This document shows, one piece after another, positions 7,472-13,463 of a stretch of DNA of 13,463 bases (the first letter of the stretch is position 1; every line of letters begins with the position of its first letter). Origin of the DNA: Methylotenera_A sp049687015 (GTDB lineage Bacteria > Pseudomonadota > Gammaproteobacteria > Burkholderiales > Methylophilaceae); contig JBAVIP010000068.1 in NCBI GenBank assembly GCA_049687015.1, forward strand, positions 1-13,463. Reading direction: 5' to 3'. The notes under the pieces are model-generated. The model was not told where the DNA came from and did not search any database. It saw only the letters and a program-made list of their open reading frames with translations. The position numbers and the translations under genes were made by a program.

Positions 7472-8193
7472 GCGGGATTGGCATTGCGCTAATCGGCATT
7501 TTATTCGGGCAAGCCATCGAGGGCGGGCATGTCGGCTCATTGGTGCAGCCGGCAGCTTTAATGATTGTGCTGTGCGGCACTTTTGGTGCGGTACTGCTGC
7601 AAACCAACACTAAAAGTTTTATCACCGGTGTTCTGATGGTACGTCATGTGTTTGCCACGCCAATTGACGATAGACAAGCACTCGCCAAACGCATCAATAT
7701 ATGGAGCACGTTCGCCCGTAAAGAAGGCATATTCATGCTGGAAGCCTATCTGAAAAAGGAGACGGAGCCTTTCGTCAGAAAAGGCCTGCAATTGATGATA
7801 GACGGCACGCCCCCAGATAAAATACGGGAAATATGCGCCATCGACATGCACTTCTATGAGATACAACAGCGCAATGCCGCAAAAATATGGAATGCTGCCG
7901 GTGGCTATGCGCCCACCATAGGCATTCTGGGAGCAGTGCTTGGGTTAATTCATGTGATGGAAAATTTGTCGGATCCGAGCAGACTGGGCGGCGGCATTGC
8001 AGTGGCTTTTGTCGCAACCATCTATGGTGTTGGCCTGGCAAACTTGGTGTTTTTGCCCATTTCTAATAAGCTGAAAGCGCTGATACAACATGAAATGATG
8101 CGCCGCGAGATGCTGCTCAATGCCTGGGTTTCCATCGCTAACGGAGATCACCCAAGAATTGTTGAAGAGCGCCTGTTAGCCTATTTACGCTAA
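7453..8193 (+). CDS. motC: Flagellar motor stator protein MotC (MotA/PomA family)
   Basis: This 246-residue protein is a MotA-type stator subunit; with MotD it forms an ion channel that drives flagellar rotation. Four membrane segments lie near residues 4-22, 30-50, 150-170 and 180-200, with a large cytoplasmic loop between the second and third. Arg89 and Glu97 align with Arg90 and Glu98 of E. coli MotA, which contact the rotor. Pro154 (GYAPTIGILG) and Pro202 match the conserved prolines. MotA-family features such as YGVGLANLVFLP are intact. The MDWSSLGGIGIAL start is typical of MotC/PomA-like proteins and overlaps the fliA end by 19 bases. I use motC rather than motA because of its place after fliA and its pairing with a MotD-like gene. 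Ion specificity (H+ or Na+) cannot be decided by eye. Confidence 0.9.
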   Translation: MDWSSLGGIGIALIGILFGQAIEGGHVGSLVQPAALMIVLCGTFGAVLLQTNTKSFITGVLMVRHVFATPIDDRQALAKRINIWSTFARKEGIFMLEAYLKKETEPFVRKGLQLMIDGTPPDKIREICAIDMHFYEIQQRNAAKIWNAAGGYAPTIGILGAVLGLIHVMENLSDPSRLGGGIAVAFVATIYGVGLANLVFLPISNKLKALIQHEMMRREMLLNAWVSIANGDHPRIVEERLLAYLR

Positions 8194-8211
8194 ATAATCG
8201 CGAAAATCATT

Positions 8212-9027
8212 ATGATTAGAAGAAAACCAATTGAGGACGACGACGAGAACCCGGACCGCTGGCTGGTTTCCTATGCCGATTTCATCACGCTCCTGTTTGC
8301 CTTTTTTGTGGTGATGTATGCCATTTCATCGGTTAATCAGAGCAAATACAGCGACCTGACTTCTTCCATGGGCACCGCATTTTCCGGTGTCAGTCCATCG
8401 GATACAGAAGGCCGCATTAAAAACCGCTCAGGCACAAAAAACAAAATCAAAGGGCAACAAAGCTCGCTCATTAAGCCTTTACCGCTTTCTCACCTTTATA
8501 ATGAAAAATTGCGCCGTGAACGTGAATCCATGACCAACATGGGCATAGACTTATCAAACACACTTGCACCCCTCATCAGCGAGGGCAAAGTGCGCGTGGC
8601 GCAAAATAACCGCGGGATTCGCATCGACATTCATGACAGCCTTTTATTCAGCGAAGGTTCAGCCGAGTTGGCCACTAATGCATCAAGCATTCTGAATGAA
8701 ATCGTTGTATTGATTAAAGATAATCAACGTCTTATTCAGGTAGAAGGCCACACCGATAATACACCCATCCATAATGCTGCCTACTTCTCAAATTGGGAGC
8801 TTTCAGCGATGCGTGCCGGCAGTGTAGTGAGAATGTTGAGTGATTTAGGCATCGCTGACAGCCGGCTTAGCGCGCTGGGATTTGGCTCAGTCCAGCCTGT
8901 CAGCGAAAATGACACGCCGCTTGGGCGTGCCAGAAACCGCCGAGTATCTATCATGATTCTTTATGAATCACAGAATCAGGAAGACTCCTCTCTGGAAATC
9001 ACGCCGCAGACAGCCGGCAACCCCTAA
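8212..9027 (+). CDS. motD: Flagellar motor stator protein MotD (MotB family)
   Basis: MotD (271 residues) is the MotB-type stator subunit that anchors the motor to peptidoglycan. A short charged N-terminus is followed by one membrane helix (about 19-39, SYADFITLLFAFFVVMYAIS). This helix contains Asp23, equivalent to the ion-binding Asp32 of E. coli MotB. After a linker, the C-terminal OmpA-like peptidoglycan-binding domain (about 126-252) has VEGHTDNTPI (167-176) and RARNRRVSI. It lies 18 bases after motC. The start at 8212 has no clear Shine-Dalgarno sequence, and an in-frame stop (the motC stop) leaves no room for an upstream ATG, so translation may depend on motC. It is the last gene of the operon and converges on the PAS-GGDEF-EAL gene. 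Confidence 0.9.
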   Translation: MIRRKPIEDDDENPDRWLVSYADFITLLFAFFVVMYAISSVNQSKYSDLTSSMGTAFSGVSPSDTEGRIKNRSGTKNKIKGQQSSLIKPLPLSHLYNEKLRRERESMTNMGIDLSNTLAPLISEGKVRVAQNNRGIRIDIHDSLLFSEGSAELATNASSILNEIVVLIKDNQRLIQVEGHTDNTPIHNAAYFSNWELSAMRAGSVVRMLSDLGIADSRLSALGFGSVQPVSENDTPLGRARNRRVSIMILYESQNQEDSSLEITPQTAGNP

Positions 9028-9032
9028 ATGCT

Positions 9033-12000
9033 TTAGAGGCGTTCCAATTGGGGTGATTTTTTACCTGCAACCCCCTGCTTCAGTGCTGCATTAAACTGGT
9101 CAATAGGTACTGGCTTACCAAACAGATACCCCTGGTAGCGCTTGCAACCATTGGTCAAAAGTAATTCCCGCTGCTCTTCTGTTTCCACGCCCTCGGCTAT
9201 CACATTCAAGTAAAGGCTTTGCGCCATGGCAATAATGGTGCGCACAATAGATCTGTCATGGCTATCGGTAACAATTTCACGCACGAATGACTGATCAATT
9301 TTAAGTTGGAACAGTGGCAATCTTTTGAGATATTGCAAAGATGAATAGCCGGTACCAAAATCGTCTAATGAGAACTGCACCCCAATTTCACCCAAGGCGA
9401 TCATAGAATCTATCGTGTCTTCGATGTTTTCTAATAAAAGACTTTCTGTCAGCTCCAATTTAAGTTGCATCGGGTCAATCGAATGGCGCTCTATGGCAGT
9501 GCTTACTTGTGCCACAAAATCAGCTTGACGGAATTGCTTGGCACTCACGTTAATCGACAGTGTAAGATCACGCGTAAGGGCATTTTTATGCCATGCCTTG
9601 ATTTGAGCACAGGCTGTATCCAGCACCCACTGACCGATAGGCAAAATCAGTCCGGTTTCTTCTGCCAATGGAATGAACTGTGCGGGAGACACTAAACCGC
9701 GCTCGGGGTGTAACCAGCGAATCAATGCTTCCGCACCCAGTGGATGACCCGAATTATCCACCTGAATTTGGTAATATAGTTGCAATTGCTGGCTATCAAT
9801 CGCTTTACGCAATTCCCGTTCCAGCGCTACTCGCGCCGTAATGCTGATCTGCATCTGAGGGTTGAAAAAGCGCAAGGTATTACGACCGGCTTTTTTGGCC
9901 TGATACATGGCAATATCAGCCTGTTTTAACAACTCCTCTATGGTGGAACTGTGATTTTTAAACACGGCAATGCCGATGCTGGGGGTAATGTGGTGTTCGT
10001 GCGCATCGAGCTGATAAGGCAGATTGAGCGCGGCCAGAATTTTGTTGGCAATGGTTTCGGTCTGCGCCGCAGCTTCAAGATCTTGTTCGCTCAGGTCTTC
10101 CAGCACCACTACGTATTCATCGCCACCCAAACGCGCAACGGTATCGCCTTCGCGCACACATGTTGTCAGCCGTTCCGCAACCTGCTGTAACAGCAAGTCG
10201 CCAATGTCATGTCCAAGCGAGTCATTAAGCACCTTAAAATGATCCAAATCAAGAAACAGCACCGCACCTTGTCGGCCATTACGGGCGCTGGCGGATAATG
10301 CATGCTTGAGCCTATCCATTAGCAGCCGCCGGTTGGGCAGATGTGTAAGAGAATCAAAGAACGCTAATTGCTGAATCTCGTCTGCTGCAGCCTTAATCAT
10401 ACTGATGTCAGTAAATGTGGCTACGTAATTGGTGACGACACCCTTTTCACCTTTCACAGCGGTTATGGTCAGATTCTCCGGATAAACATCACCACTCTTG
10501 CGGCGATTCCAGATTTCGCCAGTCCAGCGCCCGGTTTTATTGAGGCTTTCCCACATCGCGGCAAAAAAAGCGGCATCATGTCGTCCTGAAGCTAGCATGT
10601 GCGGAGTCTTGCCGACAACTTCCTCATCACTATAGCCAGTAATGGTAGAAAAAGCCTTATTGACCTTCAAAATTTTGTTATCGGCATCAGTAATCATCAA
10701 GCCATCATGCGATTCGAAGGCAGTGGCGGCAACTCGCAACTCAGCTTCGGATTTTTTAACCATGCTGATATCTTCAAGCGTGACCCGTAACATCGATTGC
10801 TCATCTGCATCATCCATTCGTGCGCAATTAAGATTCGCAATAAAAGTCATTCCATTGTGAAGGGTAAACTTCAAATCGAAACTTAGCTCTTCGCCTGTAG
10901 CTAACTCTTTCATGGCCAAAAACATACGAGCCCAGCGGCCCTTGTCAGTCTCGTCGATAAATTGCGTAAAACGCTTATGGATAATGTTCTTGCGATCCAA
11001 GCCGAGCATTGCGGATGCCCGCCAGTTGAGTTGGGTAATCAACCCGTGGCTGCTGATGGTAAGATAACCGATAGGCGCAAATTCATATAGATCTTTAAAA
11101 CGGTCATGCGATTCCTGCAACGCCGCCTGCATCTGCATTAGCCTGTTTTCTGTCAGTTTGTGCTCGGTGATGTCGGTTTGCGTGCCAATCATGCGCAAGG
11201 GCTTGCCCTCCTCGTCAAGGCTAACCACCACGCCTCGACTAAGCATCCATTTGTACTGCCCGTCCTTACACTGCAAGCGGTATTCAACCACATATGAATT
11301 CGTCACGCCGTCTAAGTAGGCTTGTCCTAATGCTAAAACTCTCTCCCGATCATCGGGGTGAATACGCGATATCCATTCTTGGCGAGTAGTCAACACCTCG
11401 TCCTCAGAAAACCCCAGCATCTCTTTCCAATGTTTAGAGTAATTAGCCTCTTGCGTCTGGACATTCACATCCCATACACCATCACCCGAACCTTCAATCG
11501 CGAATTTCCAGCGGTATTCGCTTTCTTTCAAAGCTTCCTCCATCTGCTTGCGTTTGGAAATATCACTAGAAGTCCCAATCATGCGCAACGGCTTGCCATC
11601 CTCACTTCGACTTACTACTACGCCGCGATCGAGCACCCACTTATAGCTCCCATCCTTGCAGAGAAAACGATACTCGCTGGCGAAAATTGGAGTCTTGCCA
11701 TCGAGACAGTCTTGCACATTAGCGAGCGTGGCCACCTTGTCCTCAGGATGTATACGCGACTCCCATTCATCGAGGCCGTTTATAACTTCGTCTTCGGAAT
11801 AGCCGACCATTTCCTTCCAGGCTTTGGAAAAAGTGATCGTGCGGTCTACTTCATTAGTATCCCAAACACAGTCACCTGAGCCTTCAATCGCGAGCTTCCA
11901 GCGATATTCGCTATCACGTAACGCTTCTTCGGCCTGCTTACGTTTGCTAATGTCACGAGTTACACCAAGGAGCACTTTTTCACCATCTTTTTGCATTGGC

Positions 12001-13271
12001 ACAGCATGAGTTTCCAACCAGCGGCGCCCCCCCTTTAAACCTATCACTTCGAATTCCAATTGCATGGTTTCACCAGCGAGTACGCGCTTATGCAATTCAG
12101 CAAAGGCCTTACGATGTTCCGGGGCAATAACCTCAAGCAACGGATGCCCTGACATCTGTTCCAGTGAGTCAGCCTCAATCATTGCTAGCCCAGCCGGGTT
12201 CATCTGCTTCAGGCGCCCATGAGCATCCACTATTTTGATGCATTCCGGCTCATTTTCAATGATGGCTCGTAGATGAGATTCACTCGACTTCAACGCTGCT
12301 TCCACTTGCTTACGCTGTGTGATGTCGTGTAAAAAAACCACAAACTGCCCGCCTTCTGTGGGCCTATACTGGACATTGACTTCAACTGGGAAGGTGCTTC
12401 CGTCCTTGCGACGATGCCTCGACTCGAAACTATCCTCGCCGTTCTCTATAATCTTTTGTCTATGGATAGCAACTTCATCAGCCGATTCAATGGCTTCCAC
12501 ATCCTGAATGCACATGGTAAGCAACTCCTGCTCACTGTAGCCGCTCATTCGGCAATAAGTCTCATTGACTTGCAGCAGGCGCCCCTGCTTATCTGCTACC
12601 CAAAAGCCATCCACTGACCTGTTAAGTACGGAGCGATGCCACTCATCACTTGCCTTTATAGCATTCTCGCGTTCGCTCGCCTCGAAATGCAAAGTAAGGT
12701 TCTCTGAAATTCTTTTATTAGTGTGAAATAAACTGAAGACGATAAAACCAAGATAGAGAGTTCCCGCCACGCCCATCTCCAGAGTAAAATTTCCCCCTGC
12801 TGTAAATAAACGAATGATCAGCGGCAATAAAACTGATACAGAAAATACGATGGCACTGAAAAGATCTGCTGAGTATGAAACCATGACAGAGGTCGACATG
12901 CCAGCCAATATAAAGATTAAAAACATCTGATGCCGAGGGTCGTCTGGAGGGAACAATAAAATGCCAGCTGAGCCCCATACCAAACCCGCAATCAAAATAC
13001 CTAAACGGAAATTTCTCAGCCTGGCTTGGAGAGCGTGGTAATCATTTTCTGGCGACCGTTGGTATTTATCAATCATTGCCACCCGTACCAGTGAGATCAA
13101 TGCCACCAGCGCAACCCAAGAAAAAACCATGGCAAATGCGACTGGTCCGCTTAGCATGTAAGCTAGAATAACCGCCAGTATCAAAGCAATAAGTATTGCG
13201 CCCTTACTATTGGCGAATAAATATGCCAGCTGCACTGATAGTATTGCTGCCTTTTTATTCAAATTGTTCAT
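9033..13271 (-). CDS. Membrane-anchored multi-PAS GGDEF-EAL protein (cyclic di-GMP turnover)
   Basis: This 1412-residue sensor enzyme starts with a membrane region of about six helices (roughly 24-183), resembling MASE-type input domains. Six PAS-like modules follow, near 212-320, 333-445, 456-575, 586-705, 722-838 and 848-960. The GGDEF domain (~965-1135) has GGDEY at 1049-1053 and an RxxD inhibitory site (Arg1040-Asp1043) five residues before it, so cyclase activity and product inhibition are plausible. The EAL domain (~1150-1400) has EAL at 1181-1183, Asn1241, Glu1273, the DDFGTGY motif from Asp1303, Lys1324 and Glu1360, so phosphodiesterase activity is also plausible. Modules three and four are tandem duplicates. 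The start at 13271 lacks a good ribosome site. Signal and net activity cannot be read from sequence. Its position beside motor genes suggests, but does not prove, a role in motility control. Confidence 0.92.
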   Translation of the reverse strand: MNNLNKKAAILSVQLAYLFANSKGAILIALILAVILAYMLSGPVAFAMVFSWVALVALISLVRVAMIDKYQRSPENDYHALQARLRNFRLGILIAGLVWGSAGILLFPPDDPRHQMFLIFILAGMSTSVMVSYSADLFSAIVFSVSVLLPLIIRLFTAGGNFTLEMGVAGTLYLGFIVFSLFHTNKRISENLTLHFEASERENAIKASDEWHRSVLNRSVDGFWVADKQGRLLQVNETYCRMSGYSEQELLTMCIQDVEAIESADEVAIHRQKIIENGEDSFESRHRRKDGSTFPVEVNVQYRPTEGGQFVVFLHDITQRKQVEAALKSSESHLRAIIENEPECIKIVDAHGRLKQMNPAGLAMIEADSLEQMSGHPLLEVIAPEHRKAFAELHKRVLAGETMQLEFEVIGLKGGRRWLETHAVPMQKDGEKVLLGVTRDISKRKQAEEALRDSEYRWKLAIEGSGDCVWDTNEVDRTITFSKAWKEMVGYSEDEVINGLDEWESRIHPEDKVATLANVQDCLDGKTPIFASEYRFLCKDGSYKWVLDRGVVVSRSEDGKPLRMIGTSSDISKRKQMEEALKESEYRWKFAIEGSGDGVWDVNVQTQEANYSKHWKEMLGFSEDEVLTTRQEWISRIHPDDRERVLALGQAYLDGVTNSYVVEYRLQCKDGQYKWMLSRGVVVSLDEEGKPLRMIGTQTDITEHKLTENRLMQMQAALQESHDRFKDLYEFAPIGYLTISSHGLITQLNWRASAMLGLDRKNIIHKRFTQFIDETDKGRWARMFLAMKELATGEELSFDLKFTLHNGMTFIANLNCARMDDADEQSMLRVTLEDISMVKKSEAELRVAATAFESHDGLMITDADNKILKVNKAFSTITGYSDEEVVGKTPHMLASGRHDAAFFAAMWESLNKTGRWTGEIWNRRKSGDVYPENLTITAVKGEKGVVTNYVATFTDISMIKAAADEIQQLAFFDSLTHLPNRRLLMDRLKHALSASARNGRQGAVLFLDLDHFKVLNDSLGHDIGDLLLQQVAERLTTCVREGDTVARLGGDEYVVVLEDLSEQDLEAAAQTETIANKILAALNLPYQLDAHEHHITPSIGIAVFKNHSSTIEELLKQADIAMYQAKKAGRNTLRFFNPQMQISITARVALERELRKAIDSQQLQLYYQIQVDNSGHPLGAEALIRWLHPERGLVSPAQFIPLAEETGLILPIGQWVLDTACAQIKAWHKNALTRDLTLSINVSAKQFRQADFVAQVSTAIERHSIDPMQLKLELTESLLLENIEDTIDSMIALGEIGVQFSLDDFGTGYSSLQYLKRLPLFQLKIDQSFVREIVTDSHDRSIVRTIIAMAQSLYLNVIAEGVETEEQRELLLTNGCKRYQGYLFGKPVPIDQFNAALKQGVAGKKSPQLERL
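11127..11906 (-). repeat. In-frame tandem duplication of a 390-base PAS module
   Basis: Residues 456-585 and 586-715 are two 130-residue units that align without gaps, from YRWKLAIEGSGD versus YRWKFAIEGSGD to GKPLRMIGT in both. Identity is roughly 60% by eye. Shared nucleotide stretches recur at exactly 390 bases, for example around 11491-11520 and 11881-11910. The linkers before the units (ISKRKQAEEALRDSE and ISKRKQMEEALKESE) are also near copies. This points to internal gene duplication followed by divergence. Confidence 0.85.
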
Positions 13272-13284
13272 CGCTTATTGGTTT

Positions 13285-13407
13285 ACTTCAATAATAATTG
13301 AAGTGTCTACAACCTGTGAGATAGATATTTGACTTAACAAATGGTTTATCAGGCAAGCGTATCTGCAAATTTGCATCGAATTAAACATGGGTTAACTTAT
13401 AACCCAT
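13285..13407. repeat. Three palindromes upstream of the PAS-GGDEF-EAL gene
   Basis: An 8-base inverted repeat with a four-base loop lies at 13285-13304 (ACTTCAAT/ATTGAAGT), only 14 bases before the start codon. A perfect 12-base palindrome, TGCAAATTTGCA, lies at 13364-13375. An 8-base inverted repeat with a five-base loop lies at 13387-13407 (ATGGGTTA/TAACCCAT). They could be operators or leader structures. No convincing sigma-70 or sigma-28 promoter was found in this AT-rich stretch, which holds no gene up to the window edge. Confidence 0.6.
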
Positions 13408-13463
13408 TGTTTATTAATATATACATGCAAAATTTGGTCGAATTTATTTAAAAAATACACAGG

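Noticed and set aside
9020..9062. Possible rho-independent terminator after motD (ACCCC/GGGGT followed by six T)
   Set aside because: The stem is only 5 bp with a 25-base loop and the T-run does not directly follow it.
10678..10704. Perfect minus-strand sigma-28 -10 box (GCCGATAA) inside the PAS gene
   Set aside because: The -35 position matches the consensus at only about two of eight bases, so chance is likely.
11358..11879. Plus-strand open frame of 173 codons inside the PAS-GGDEF-EAL gene
   Set aside because: It is antisense to conserved PAS coding sequence and its protein shows no recognisable domain; treated as a shadow frame.

Overview
The window looks like a chromosomal flagellar locus of a proteobacterium, most likely a betaproteobacterium. 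It has moderate GC in the genes and a very AT-rich spacer. The gene set combines the FlhDC master regulator with the FlhF/FlhG pair, FliA and a MotC/MotD-type stator. A Methylophilaceae-like source is my best guess from overall character; no rRNA or other taxonomic marker is present.

Layout. At the left edge, flhD and the first 57 codons of flhC lie on the minus strand. A gene-free spacer of about 665 bases follows (548-1212). It carries a strong hairpin with two mutually exclusive folds and two near-consensus sigma-28 (FliA) promoters that face each other. From 1213 to 9027 seven plus-strand genes form one tightly packed operon: flhB, flhA, flhF, flhG, fliA, motC, motD. Junctions range from a 19-base overlap to an 18-base gap. 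A 1412-residue membrane-anchored protein with six PAS-like modules, GGDEF and EAL domains lies convergently on the minus strand (9033-13271), its stop codon five bases from that of motD. About 190 bases of AT-rich DNA with three palindromes precede it up to the right edge.

How the genes work together. FlhDC switches on the flagellar cascade. FlhB and FlhA are core parts of the flagellar type III export gate, with FlhB also acting as the substrate-specificity switch. FlhF and FlhG normally set flagellar position and number. FliA is the sigma factor for late flagellar genes, and MotC/MotD form the ion-driven stator. The multi-PAS enzyme may make or break cyclic di-GMP, which commonly controls the choice between swimming and attachment.

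Most interesting points. The face-to-face FliA promoters imply that FliA feeds back both on its own operon and on flhDC, with overlapping antisense 5' ends. The predicted flhDC leader contains a switch-like double hairpin. FlhG has lost the Walker A motif and the following aspartate motif of MinD-type ATPases but keeps the N-terminal DQAxxLR motif linked to FlhF activation. I saw no mobile elements, CRISPR arrays, tRNA or rRNA genes.
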